This document shows, piece after piece, positions 26,530 to 34,411 of a stretch of 64,000 nt of DNA (the first letter of the stretch is position 1; every line of letters begins with the position of its first letter). This DNA comes from Blastococcus saxobsidens DD2 (GTDB taxonomy: Bacteria > Actinomycetota > Actinomycetes > Mycobacteriales > Geodermatophilaceae): NCBI RefSeq assembly GCF_000284015.1, contig NC_016943.1:971541-1035540 (forward strand), given 5' to 3'. The notes under the pieces were generated by a model. It searched no databases. It was given only the letters and a program-made list of their open reading frames with translations, and had not been told where the DNA came from. The position numbers and the translations under genes were made by a program.

Positions 26530-26878
26530 GTCTCGTGTGGTGCCAGGCGACCTCCGTGACGGGCGTTCGGCCTCCACTCAGGTGGTGCTCCTGGCCACGA
26601 CAGTTCTCGGCGGCGCACTGACGGTGGACCCCCGGCCGCGCCACCCGGTCTCGACCCGTCCCAGCGAGGTCCGCGTGCGCGTGCCCCTGTTCGGGTCGGT
26701 CGGGAGGCCAGGCCGAGGTGACGAATACCCATGGCGTCGAACCACGGCTCGACCGTGGGGTCCAGGACTCTCCGAACAGCCGAGGCGCCGGAGTCCTGCC
26801 ATCCTCTCTCCAACGGCGCGACGTCGACCGGTGCTCTCTGTGCTCGCAGGCTCGGCGGATCACGACACAGGAGGTCGC
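26530..26878. other. Non-coding stretch between ssrA terminator and metP
   Basis: No convincing gene, riboswitch or repeat is seen. Open frames across it on the reverse strand continue into the tmRNA antisense and are artefacts. A strong AGGAGG site just before 26879 belongs to metP. Confidence 0.4.
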
Positions 26879-28513
26879 ATGAGCACGACGGCGGGGCGAG
26901 CGACGGGACAGCCTGACGAGGAGCGCCGCCGCGGCGCGTTCAGCTCCAGGCGCGTCTTCATCCTCGCGGCGATCGGATCGGCCGTCGGGCTCGGCAACAT
27001 CTGGCGGTTCCCCTACGTCGCCTACGAGAACGGTGGCGGCGCCTTCCTGCTGCCCTACCTGGTCGCGCTGCTGACCGCAGGCATCCCGTTCCTGCTGCTG
27101 GACTACGCGATCGGCCACCGCCACCGCGGCTCCGCACCGCTCTCCTTCGCCCGGCTGCGCCGGGGCACCGAGGGACTCGGCTGGTGGCAGGTGGGCATCT
27201 GCTTCGTCATCGCCGTCTACTACGCGGCGGTCATCGCCTGGGCGCTGCGCTACACCCTCTTCTCACTCGATGAGGCATGGGGCGCCGACCCCGAAGGGTT
27301 CTTCTTCGGCGAGTTCCTCCAGGCCGGGGATGTCCAGGTCACCGCCGACGTGGTGCCCGGGGTGCTCGTGCCACTCCTGCTCGTCTGGCTGGCCGTTCTC
27401 GCGATCATGGCGCTCGGCGTCCAGCGCGGGATCGGTGCGACCGCGCTGGTCTTCATCCCGGTGCTGGTGCTCGCCTTCGCCGCCCTCGTGGTACAGGCGC
27501 TGCTGCTGCCGGGCGCGACCGGCGGCCTCGACGCGCTGTTCACGCCCGACTGGTCGGCACTCACCTCGGCCCCCGTCTGGGCCGCTGCCTTCGGCCAGAT
27601 CTTCTTCTCGCTGTCGATCGGCTTCGGCATCATGATCACGTACGCCTCGTACGTCGGCCGTCGCGAGGACATGATCGGCTCCGGCCTCGTCGTCGGCTTC
27701 TCGAACTCCGGCTTCGAGCTGCTCGCCGGCATCGGCGTGTTCGCCGCCCTGGGCTTCATGGCCCAGGCCGGCGGGGTCGCGGTCGGCGAGGTCGCCAGCG
27801 ACGGGATCGGGCTGGCCTTCATCGCCTTTCCGACGATCATCAGCGAGGCCCCGGCCGGTGCCCTCCTCGGCGTCCTGTTCTTCGGCTCGCTGGTCATCGC
27901 CGGCATCACCTCGCTGGTCAGCGTGATCGAGGTCGTGATCTCCGCCGTCCGGGACAAGCTCGACACCAGCCGCCTCACCGCGACCTTCATGGTCGGTGTT
28001 CCCGCCGCAGTGCTGAGCCTGGTGCTCTTCAGCACGACGAGCGGCATCTACGTGCTCGACGTCGTCGACCACTTCGTCAACCAGTACGGCATCCTCGTCG
28101 TCGCGCTGGTCAGCATGCTGGTCGTCGCCTGGGCGATCCGGGCCCTGACCGGCCTCGGCGAGCACCTCAACGTCCACGGCCGTCCCCGGGTCGGCGCCGG
28201 CTGGCGGGTGCTGACGAGCGTCGTCGCCCCGGTGAGCCTGGCCGTCGTGCTGGTCCTCGCGCTGCGGGACGACCTCGCCGCGCCCTACGAGGACTACCCC
28301 GGCTGGCTGCTGCTGGCCTTCGGCTGGCTGCTGGTCGTGGCGCTGCCGCTGGTCGGCTTCCTCCTCGCCCGGTTGCCGTGGCGCGCCGGGACCCACCTGG
28401 ACGGGCCGCCACCCGGCTCCGATCCGGCGGCGCCGTTGCAGGCGACCCCCACGACGGACCCGACCCCCCACAACCGCCCGGGGACCGGGCACGACGAGGG
28501 AGGACGCCGATGA
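26879..28513 (+). CDS. metP: Sodium-dependent amino-acid transporter, NSS/SNF family (MetP-like large subunit)
   Basis: 544 residues from ATG 26879 behind AGGAGG. The family signature is clear at the N-terminus: RRVFILAAIGSAVGLGNIWRFPYVAYENGGGAFLLPYL, with the Na+-site Gly/Asn residues. About 12 membrane helices follow, then a hydrophilic, Pro/Asp-rich tail (about 50 residues). The stop overlaps a tiny membrane-protein gene typical of MetPS methionine/alanine importers in Corynebacterium and relatives, which is the main reason for the MetP name. It imports an amino acid with sodium; the exact substrate is not shown by sequence. Confidence 0.85.
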   Translation: MSTTAGRATGQPDEERRRGAFSSRRVFILAAIGSAVGLGNIWRFPYVAYENGGGAFLLPYLVALLTAGIPFLLLDYAIGHRHRGSAPLSFARLRRGTEGLGWWQVGICFVIAVYYAAVIAWALRYTLFSLDEAWGADPEGFFFGEFLQAGDVQVTADVVPGVLVPLLLVWLAVLAIMALGVQRGIGATALVFIPVLVLAFAALVVQALLLPGATGGLDALFTPDWSALTSAPVWAAAFGQIFFSLSIGFGIMITYASYVGRREDMIGSGLVVGFSNSGFELLAGIGVFAALGFMAQAGGVAVGEVASDGIGLAFIAFPTIISEAPAGALLGVLFFGSLVIAGITSLVSVIEVVISAVRDKLDTSRLTATFMVGVPAAVLSLVLFSTTSGIYVLDVVDHFVNQYGILVVALVSMLVVAWAIRALTGLGEHLNVHGRPRVGAGWRVLTSVVAPVSLAVVLVLALRDDLAAPYEDYPGWLLLAFGWLLVVALPLVGFLLARLPWRAGTHLDGPPPGSDPAAPLQATPTTDPTPHNRPGTGHDEGGRR

Positions 28514-28644
28514 GCACGGCCGCGATCGTGATGATGGTGGTGGCGATGGTCGTGATCTGGGGCGGTCTCGGCCTGGCCATCGCCAGCCTGCTGCGCCACG
28601 GCGCCGTCGAGGACCGCACCGAGGATCTGCGCCGGGACGTCTGA
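28510..28644 (+). CDS. metS: Small membrane subunit of NSS transporter (MetS-like)
   Basis: 44 residues: MSTAAIVMMVVAMVVIWGGL, a single membrane helix, followed by GLAIASLLRHGAVEDRTEDLRRDV. This is the pattern of the 'methionine/alanine import NSS transporter small subunit' found after MetP genes. Its ATG overlaps the transporter stop (ATGA), so both are made together. In Corynebacterium glutamicum the small subunit is needed for methionine uptake. Easily missed because of its size. Confidence 0.85.
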   Translation: MSTAAIVMMVVAMVVIWGGLGLAIASLLRHGAVEDRTEDLRRDV

Positions 28645-28703
28645 CCTGGGGGCCGGCTGCACCACGCGCCCCGGCCGGCGCCACGAGCACCGGCGTCGTT
28701 GTG

Positions 28704-28709
28704 TACGGT
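28704..28709 (+). promoter_or_regulatory. -10 box (TACGGT) of the acetyltransferase gene, leaderless
   Basis: TACGGT ends 7 bases before the ATG at 28717; no ribosome binding site is visible. Confidence 0.45.
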
Positions 28710-28716
28710 CGTTCTT

Positions 28717-29307
28717 ATGAGCACCCAGGCGGACGACGGCCGGACCATGCGCGAGCGCATGCTCGCCGGTGATCTCTACATCGCCGACGACCCGGAGCTG
28801 GCCGAGGCCGGCGCCCGGGCGCTGGACCTTGCCGACGCCTACAACGTCACGACCTCCCGCCAGGGTTCGCTGCGCAGGCAGCTGCTCGAGGAACTGCTCG
28901 GCGCGATCGGCGAGGGCACCGAGATCCGGCCGCCGTTCCGCGTCGACTACGGCAGCCACATCCGCATCGGTGCCCGGTGCTTCGCGAACTTCGGTCTCGT
29001 CGCCCTCGACGTCGCCCCGATCACCATCGGCGACGACGTCCAGATCGGGCCGAACGTCCAGCTGCTCACCCCCACCCACCCGGTCGAGCCGGAGCCGCGG
29101 CGGGCGAAGTGGGAGGCGGCCGAGCCGATCACCATCGGCGACAACGTCTGGCTCGGCGGGGGCGCGATCGTGCTGCCCGGCGTGACGATCGGGGACGACA
29201 CCGTCGTCGGCGCCGGTGCGGTGGTCACCCGGGACCTGCCGGCGAACGTGGTGGCCGTCGGCAACCCGGCCCGCGTCGTCCGCACGCTGGACGGGTCCGG
29301 CCGGTGA
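28717..29307 (+). CDS. maa: Sugar O-acetyltransferase, maltose/galactoside acetyltransferase type
   Basis: 196 residues. The N-terminal helical cap (TMRERMLAGDLYIADDPELAEAGARALDLADAYN) is the Mac domain of maltose acetyltransferases, and the rest is a left-handed beta-helix of hexapeptide repeats (ITIGDDVQIGPNVQLLTPTHP, ITIGDNVWLGGGAIVLPGVTIGDDTVVGAGAVVT, NPARVVR). The catalytic His is in LTPTHP. It moves an acetyl group from acetyl-CoA to a sugar. Its stop overlaps the GTG of the TetR gene, so the two are co-expressed. The physiological sugar is unknown. Confidence 0.88.
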   Translation: MSTQADDGRTMRERMLAGDLYIADDPELAEAGARALDLADAYNVTTSRQGSLRRQLLEELLGAIGEGTEIRPPFRVDYGSHIRIGARCFANFGLVALDVAPITIGDDVQIGPNVQLLTPTHPVEPEPRRAKWEAAEPITIGDNVWLGGGAIVLPGVTIGDDTVVGAGAVVTRDLPANVVAVGNPARVVRTLDGSGR

Positions 29308-29867
29308 GTGCCGCTGCCGCGCCGGTGCGACGGACCCGCCGGTACGACCCGGAACGCCGGGACCGGCTGGTGGACACCACGCTCGACGTCATCGCCGACC
29401 AGGGCGTCACCGCCGCCTCGCACCGGTCGATCGCCCGGGCGGCCGACGTCCCGCTGGGGTCGCTGACCTACCACTTCGGCTCGCTGACCGACCTGCTGGC
29501 CGCGGCGTTCACCCGGCACGTCGACACCGTCGCGGCCCGCTTCGACGAGCGCATGGCCGCCGCGCCCGATCGGGCCGCGGCGATGGAGGTGCTGGTCGAG
29601 CACCTCACCGGCGACCTGCTGGGCTCCCCGCGCGACCTGGTGCTCGCCGTCGAGCTCTACGTCGCCGCGGCCCGCAATCCGGCGCTGCGGGCGGTGACCC
29701 AGGACTGGATGTCCCGCAGCCGCCGCAGCCTCGAGCGCCACCTCGACCCGGTGACCGCGCGGGAGGTCGACGCGCTGGTGGAGGGCCTGGTCCTGCACAG
29801 CGCGCTCTCCACCGACCCGATGGACTCCGCCGCGATCCGCTCCGCCCTCCACCGGCTCGCCGGCTGA
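29304..29867 (+). CDS. TetR-family transcriptional regulator
   Basis: 187 residues, GTG overlapping the acetyltransferase stop. The N-terminal helix-turn-helix is DRLVDTTLDVIADQGVTAASHRSIARAADVPLGSLTYHFGSLTDLLAAAF; the rest is a ligand-binding helical domain ending IRSALHRLAG. The gene is followed 21 bases later by an MFS exporter gene with its own -10 box, the usual arrangement for a local repressor of an efflux pump. No operator palindrome stood out. Confidence 0.88.
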   Translation: MSAAAAPVRRTRRYDPERRDRLVDTTLDVIADQGVTAASHRSIARAADVPLGSLTYHFGSLTDLLAAAFTRHVDTVAARFDERMAAAPDRAAAMEVLVEHLTGDLLGSPRDLVLAVELYVAAARNPALRAVTQDWMSRSRRSLERHLDPVTAREVDALVEGLVLHSALSTDPMDSAAIRSALHRLAG

Positions 29868-29875
29868 CCGGAAAG

Positions 29876-29881
29876 TACTGA
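29876..29881 (+). promoter_or_regulatory. -10 box (TACTGA) of the MFS gene, leaderless
   Basis: TACTGA ends 7 bases before the GTG at 29889, in the 21-base gap after the TetR gene. This would be the site where the TetR protein could act. Confidence 0.4.
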
Positions 29882-29888
29882 TCCCGCC

Positions 29889-31103
29889 GTGTCCGTCATA
29901 CCTGCGACCGTCGACCCCGCGCGGCTGCGCCGTGCCCGTGTCGCGGTGGCCGCCTGCTTCTTCCTCAACGCCGTGTTCTACGCCGGGCTCGTGCCCCGGC
30001 TGCCGGCGGTCAAGGCCGAGCTGGAGCTGAGCAGCACCGCGCTGGGCCTCGCACTGGCGGCCGTGCCGCTGGGTGCTCTGCTCGCCGGGCTGTCGTCGGC
30101 GGCGCTCAACCGCCGGTTCGGCTCGGGCCGCGTCGCCTCCTACGGTCTGGCGCTGCTCGGCGTGATCGTGTGGACGGTCTCCGTGGCGCCGAACTGGCTG
30201 GGCCTGGCCGCCGCGTTCCTGGTGGTCGGCGCGCTCGACGCGATCATCGACGTCGCGCAGAACGCGCACGGCCTGCGCGTGCAGCGGCTCTACGGCCGCT
30301 CGATCATCAACTCGCTGCACGGCGTCTGGAGCATCGGCGCGGTCACCGGTGGGCTGCTCGGCTCCGCCGCGGCCGGGCTGGGCATCCCGCTGACCGTGCA
30401 CCTCGGCGCCTCGGCCGTCGTCTTCGGGATGGTCGCCCTGGCCATCTCCCGCGGCGTCCTCCCCGGCACGGACGAGCCGGAGCCCGTCGCCGAGGAGGTG
30501 CCGCAGGAGCTCCCGCGCCGCCGGGCTGCCCTTCCGGCGCTCGCGGTGCTCGGGCTGCTCGCCGCCTGCGGCGCGCTGATCGAGGACGCCGGCGCCTCGT
30601 GGAGTGCCCTCTACCTGCGCACCGAGCTCGGGGCGGGCGCGGCCATCGCCGGACTGGGCTTCGTCGCGCTGTCGGCGGCGATGACCGTGGGCCGGCTGAC
30701 CGGTGACCGCGTCGTCGACCGGTTCGGCGAGCGCCGGGTGGCGCGGGCCGGCGGTGCGCTCGCCGCGGTGGGCCTCGGGGTGGCGCTGGCCCTGCCGTCG
30801 GTGCCCAGCACCCTGGCCGGGTTCGCCCTGGCCGGGCTCGGCGTCGCCACCCTCATCCCGGCCGTCTACCACGCCGCCGATCAGCTGCCCGGCCTGCCGC
30901 ACGGCCAGGGACTGATGGTGATCAACTGGCTGCTGCGGATCGGCTTCCTGCTCTCCCCGCCGCTGATCGGGGTCGTGGCCGACGCCCTGAGCCTGCGGGT
31001 CGCGCTGATCGGGGTGGTGCTCGCCGGCATCGGCGCCCTGGTGCTCGGGCGAGCCCTGCCGGGCCAGCCGCCCGCTGAGCTCCGTCCGGCGCCCGGCGGG
31101 TGA
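29889..31103 (+). CDS. MFS transporter
   Basis: 404 residues with about 12 membrane helices, beginning LRRARVAVAACFFLNAVFYAGLVPRLPAVKAEL. The first-half loop GRRF-type motif appears as ALNRRFGSGRV, and helix 5 has GALDAIIDVAQNAHGLRVQRLYGRSIINSLHGVWSIG, a motif shared with a group of MFS proteins related to fucose permease/YbjJ-like inner-membrane proteins. Direction and substrate are not known. The link to the adjacent TetR gene suggests efflux under local repression. Confidence 0.85.
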   Translation: MSVIPATVDPARLRRARVAVAACFFLNAVFYAGLVPRLPAVKAELELSSTALGLALAAVPLGALLAGLSSAALNRRFGSGRVASYGLALLGVIVWTVSVAPNWLGLAAAFLVVGALDAIIDVAQNAHGLRVQRLYGRSIINSLHGVWSIGAVTGGLLGSAAAGLGIPLTVHLGASAVVFGMVALAISRGVLPGTDEPEPVAEEVPQELPRRRAALPALAVLGLLAACGALIEDAGASWSALYLRTELGAGAAIAGLGFVALSAAMTVGRLTGDRVVDRFGERRVARAGGALAAVGLGVALALPSVPSTLAGFALAGLGVATLIPAVYHAADQLPGLPHGQGLMVINWLLRIGFLLSPPLIGVVADALSLRVALIGVVLAGIGALVLGRALPGQPPAELRPAPGG

Positions 31104-31223
31104 CCGGCAGCCGCGCGCCGGCAGGTGGCGTTGCGCGGCCCGGGTGACGATCCTGGCCCGGACGTCACCGTGCAGCTGACCAGCCGTGGGACACACCCAC
31201 CGCCGTCCACCGAAGGGGAGCTG

Positions 31224-31661
31224 ATGCCCGACCGCACCGCACAGGCCGTGGCCGAGCAGTCCGTCCGGGAGTTCCTCGCTGCGGACACCGCGGCGCGGGC
31301 GCTCGGCATCACCGTGTCCCAGGTCGCCCCGGGTGCCGTCACCGCGCACATGACGATCGCTCGGGAGATGCTCAACGGCCACGGCAGCGCGCACGGCGCC
31401 GCACTGTTCGCGGTCGCCGACATCGCCTTCGCCATGGCGTGCAACTCGCACGGCGCGCCGGCCGTGGGGCGGTCCTGCACCATCGAGTACCTCGCACCCG
31501 CATTCGCCGACGAGGCGGTCACCGCGACGGCGGTCGAGCGCGCCGTCGTCGGGCGGGGCGGCATCTACGACGTGGCGGTCACCCGGGACGCCGACGGCCG
31601 GCTGCTCGCCGAGCTGCGCGGGCACAGCCGGCTGGTCCCGAGCGCGCCCGGCACCGCCTGA
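31224..31661 (+). CDS. paaI: Hotdog-fold thioesterase, PaaI type
   Basis: 145 residues from ATG 31224 behind GGGGAG. The hotdog core NGHGSAHGAALFAVADIAFAMACNSHG is very close to PaaI-type hydroxyphenylacetyl-CoA thioesterases, with the active-site Asp in VADIAFA. The family hydrolyses acyl-CoA intermediates and rescues trapped CoA during phenylacetate breakdown. No other paa gene is near, so it may act more generally on dead-end acyl-CoAs. Length is normal. Confidence 0.85.
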   Translation: MPDRTAQAVAEQSVREFLAADTAARALGITVSQVAPGAVTAHMTIAREMLNGHGSAHGAALFAVADIAFAMACNSHGAPAVGRSCTIEYLAPAFADEAVTATAVERAVVGRGGIYDVAVTRDADGRLLAELRGHSRLVPSAPGTA

Positions 31662-31793
31662 GCGGCGGGTTCCTACCCGGCCGCGCGACGACGGCTCGGC
31701 CGGCGCAGGTGATCATGATCCGGTGGGAACCGCACCGCCGCCCGATCGGAGGAACGGCCGTCTCCGGGCGGTCGCCCTCTCGTTGAGCCGGTC

Positions 31794-33320
31794 GTGACCA
31801 CGGCCAGCACCGGAGGGGACGTCCGCCGGCCGGCCGGCTGGGCGGAGTGGGCGCCGAGCGGGCGGCTGGCGGTGCCGGTCATCGTGCTGCTGGTCATCGG
31901 GGCCAACCTCATCGGCGTGGGCACCGTCGTCCTGCTGCTCATCGGGGTCGACGACGGCAGCGGGCGCACCGGCCGCGCGGAGGTGCTGTGGGCTGCCGCC
32001 GCCTACCTGGCGGTCGCGCTACCGGTGGCCACGGTCGCCGGGCTGCGCCGGCAGCGGGTCACCAACCGGTGGCTGACGGCGGGCCGCGAACCCACCCGCG
32101 ACGAGGCGGCCCACGCCCTGCGGCTGCCGCTGGACACCGCGTCGACCGCGGGGCTGGTCTGGCTGCTGGGCGCGGTGCTGATGGGTGCCGTGTCCGCCGT
32201 CGCGTTCCCCGACGCACGGGTGGGTGCCCGCGTCGGCGTCGCGGTGGTGCTCGGCGGCATCGTCACCGCGGGCGTCACCTACCTGCTGGTCGCCCGCGTC
32301 GCGCGGGCGGTCACCGCCCGAGCCCTGGCCGCGCACCCGCCCGCGGGAGCGCTCGCTCTCGGCGTCCGCATCCGCCTGCTGCTCACCTGGGGCCTGACCA
32401 GCGGCGTCCCGATGCTCGGCGTCGTCCTGCTGTACCTCGACCCGAGCAACCCCCGCGGGCCGGGGAGGACCGTCGTCGTCTTCCTGGTCGTCGTCGCCCT
32501 CCTGGTCGGTGCGCTGGCGACCCTGCTCATCGCCCGTGCCGTCGGCCAGCCGCTGCGTGAACTGCGCCGCGCGGTGCAGCAGGTGGGGTCGGGCCACTAC
32601 GACGTCGACGTCGTCGTGGACGACGCCGGGGAGATCGGCCTGCTGCAGGAGGGGGTCAACTCCATGGCCGCCGGCCTGGCCGAGCGGGAGCGGCTGCGCG
32701 ACCTGTTCGGCCGGCACGTCGGGACGACGGTCGCCCAGCGGGCGCTCGCCACCGGCGTCGCGCTGGGCGGCGAGGAGCGCACGGTCGCGGCCCTGTTCGT
32801 CGACATCGCCGGGTCGACGTCGCTGGTGCGGCGCACCGGTCCGGAGCAGATGGTCGGCCTGCTCAACCGGTTCTTCGCCGTCGTCGTCGACACCATCGAG
32901 GCCGAGGGCGGGCTGGTGAACAAGTTCGGGGGCGACGCCGCGCTGTGCGTCTTCGGTGCGCCGGCCGACCACCCCGATCCGGCCGGCGCCGCCCTGCGCG
33001 CCGCCCGGCGGATCTGCGACGCGGTCGCGGAGGCCGGGGAGGTCGACGTCGGTGTCGGCGTGGCCTGTGGCCGGGTGTGGGCCGGTCAGGTCGGCGCGGC
33101 GAGCCGGCTGGAGTACACGGTCATCGGCGATCCCGTGAACGAGGCGGCCCGCCTGACCGAGCTGGCCAAGGAGCACCCGGGCCGTGCCGTGGCCAGCGCG
33201 CCGACCGTGCTCGCGGCCGCCCCCGAGGAGCGTGCCCACTGGGTCCGGGGCGGCGAGGTCGAGCTGCGGGGTCGCGGCGAGACCACGACCACGTGGATGC
33301 GCCGCCGCAGCTCAGTGTGA
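31794..33320 (+). CDS. Membrane-bound class III adenylate/guanylate cyclase with HAMP domain
   Basis: 508 residues from GTG 31794. Six membrane helices (about residues 25-245) are followed by a HAMP linker (ARAVGQPLRELRRAVQQVGSGHYDVDVVVDDAGEIGLLQEGVNSMAAGL) and a C-terminal cyclase domain. Catalytic residues are visible: first metal Asp in FVDIAGST, Lys and second Asp in NKFGGDAALCVFGAP, and the Asp, Asn and Arg of EYTVIGDPVNEAARL. The layout matches mycobacterial Rv1318c/Rv3645-type cyclases, making cAMP inside the cell in response to an unknown signal. The coding end overlaps the convergent channel gene by 9 bases. Confidence 0.9.
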   Translation: MTTASTGGDVRRPAGWAEWAPSGRLAVPVIVLLVIGANLIGVGTVVLLLIGVDDGSGRTGRAEVLWAAAAYLAVALPVATVAGLRRQRVTNRWLTAGREPTRDEAAHALRLPLDTASTAGLVWLLGAVLMGAVSAVAFPDARVGARVGVAVVLGGIVTAGVTYLLVARVARAVTARALAAHPPAGALALGVRIRLLLTWGLTSGVPMLGVVLLYLDPSNPRGPGRTVVVFLVVVALLVGALATLLIARAVGQPLRELRRAVQQVGSGHYDVDVVVDDAGEIGLLQEGVNSMAAGLAERERLRDLFGRHVGTTVAQRALATGVALGGEERTVAALFVDIAGSTSLVRRTGPEQMVGLLNRFFAVVVDTIEAEGGLVNKFGGDAALCVFGAPADHPDPAGAALRAARRICDAVAEAGEVDVGVGVACGRVWAGQVGAASRLEYTVIGDPVNEAARLTELAKEHPGRAVASAPTVLAAAPEERAHWVRGGEVELRGRGETTTTWMRRRSSV

Positions 33321-34337
33321 TCGCACGACGACCAGCACGTCCTCCGGCTGCAGCGTCCCGATCAGCGGGTCGTCGAAGCGCAGCGTGCGCCCGCCCCGGG
33401 TCACCGACAGCACGATGTCGCGCAGCTGACGGGGGCCCAGGCCCACCTCGTCCGTGGTGACGGTGCGCTGGTGGAGGTCCAGGCCCTGCCCGCCGGTGAC
33501 CAGGTCCTCGACCACCGCGACCACCCGCGGGGCGTCGGTGGACAGGCCCAGCAGCCGCCCGGAGGTGGCCGACGTGGTGATGACCGTGTCGGCGCCGGAC
33601 TGCCGCAGCAGGTTGGCGTTCTCCTCCTCCCGGACACTGGTGGTGATCGGCACGCTCGGGTTGAGCTGCCGCACCGTGAGGGTGATGAGCACGGAGGCGT
33701 CGTCGCGGTTGGCGGCGACGATCACCGACCGGGCCCGCTCCACGGCCGCCCGGCGCAGCACGTCCGTGCGGCCGGCGTCGCCGACGATGCCGGTGAGCCC
33801 GGCGGCGTTGGCCTCGTCGATCGCCCGGGGCTCGGGGTCGACGACGACGATCTTCTCCAGCGGCGTCCCGTTGGCCTGCAGCGAGCGGATCGCGCTGCGG
33901 CCCTTGGTTCCGTAGCCGCACACGATGACGTGCTGGCGCACGCGGGACCTCCAGCGGTGGATGCGGAACTCCTCGCGCGAGCGCGCGGTGAGGGCCTCGA
34001 GGGTCGTTCCGATGAGGACGATCAGGAACATGATCCGCAACGGCGTGATCAGCAGGACGTTGACCAGCCGTGCCTCGGGGGTGACCGGGGTGATGTCGCC
34101 GTACCCGGTCGTGGAGAGGCTGACCGTCGCGTAGTAGGTGGCGTCGAGGAACGAGATCTCGTCGCCCCGGCTGTCGGCGTACCCGTCGCGGTCCAGGTAG
34201 ACCACGACCACGACGACGAGGAGGACGGCCAGGGCGATGGCGACGCGGCGCCACACCTGGCGGACCGGCGACTGCTCCGTGTGCGCGATCTGCACACCGG
34301 TGTGCTCGGTCTCCAGACCGTTCCGCTCCTCGTCCAC
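33312..34337 (-). CDS. Potassium channel with RCK (TrkA-N/TrkA-C) domains
   Basis: 341 residues from GTG 34337. A membrane helix (VAIALAVLLVVVVVVYL), a pore loop with the K+ filter TVSLSTTGYGDITPVT and a second helix (LRIMFLIVLIGTTLEAL) form a two-helix channel; then the TrkA-N Rossmann domain (HVIVCGYGTKGRSAIRSL, VVVDPEP) and a TrkA-C domain ending LQPEDVLVVVRS. The ligand may be NAD(H), a nucleotide or Ca2+. Members gate K+ flow in response to such ligands. Its 3' end overlaps the cyclase gene on the other strand. Confidence 0.92.
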   Translation of the reverse strand: MDEERNGLETEHTGVQIAHTEQSPVRQVWRRVAIALAVLLVVVVVVYLDRDGYADSRGDEISFLDATYYATVSLSTTGYGDITPVTPEARLVNVLLITPLRIMFLIVLIGTTLEALTARSREEFRIHRWRSRVRQHVIVCGYGTKGRSAIRSLQANGTPLEKIVVVDPEPRAIDEANAAGLTGIVGDAGRTDVLRRAAVERARSVIVAANRDDASVLITLTVRQLNPSVPITTSVREEENANLLRQSGADTVITTSATSGRLLGLSTDAPRVVAVVEDLVTGGQGLDLHQRTVTTDEVGLGPRQLRDIVLSVTRGGRTLRFDDPLIGTLQPEDVLVVVRSH

Positions 34338-34344
34338 CCCGCGG

Positions 34345-34350
34345 ACGATA
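34345..34350 (-). promoter_or_regulatory. -10 box (TATCGT) of the potassium channel gene, leaderless
   Basis: On the reverse strand TATCGT ends 7 bases before the GTG at 34337. Confidence 0.45.
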
Positions 34351-34369
34351 GTGAGCCGGGAGCGCGGGT

Positions 34370-34405
34370 GCGCGCCGCCGCACCCGAACGGGTGCGGCGG
34401 CGCGC
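34370..34405 (-). terminator. Terminator of the acyl-CoA synthetase gene
   Basis: Perfect 17-bp arms (34370-34386 / 34389-34405, GCGCGCCGCCGCACCCG and complement) with a 2-base AA turn, 6 bases downstream of the reverse-strand stop at 34412. Confidence 0.7.
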
Positions 34406-34411
34406 CTCGGG

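Noticed and set aside
26420..26530. Integration site of a mobile element at the tmRNA 3' end
   Set aside because: No integrase gene and no second copy of the tmRNA end were seen nearby.
26328..26813. Reverse-strand frame reading VAGIEPASFDASPGLLRAQSAVPLL
   Set aside because: It is the antisense of the tmRNA 3' end; this peptide is a well-known spurious annotation.
26530..26878. SAM or other riboswitch before the MetP-like gene
   Set aside because: No recognisable aptamer pattern; only unstructured GC-rich sequence was seen.
34261..34310. Fourth copy of the GTGTGCGCG repeat
   Set aside because: The short match (GTGTGCGCGATCTGCAC) lies inside the potassium channel coding region and lacks the paired arm.
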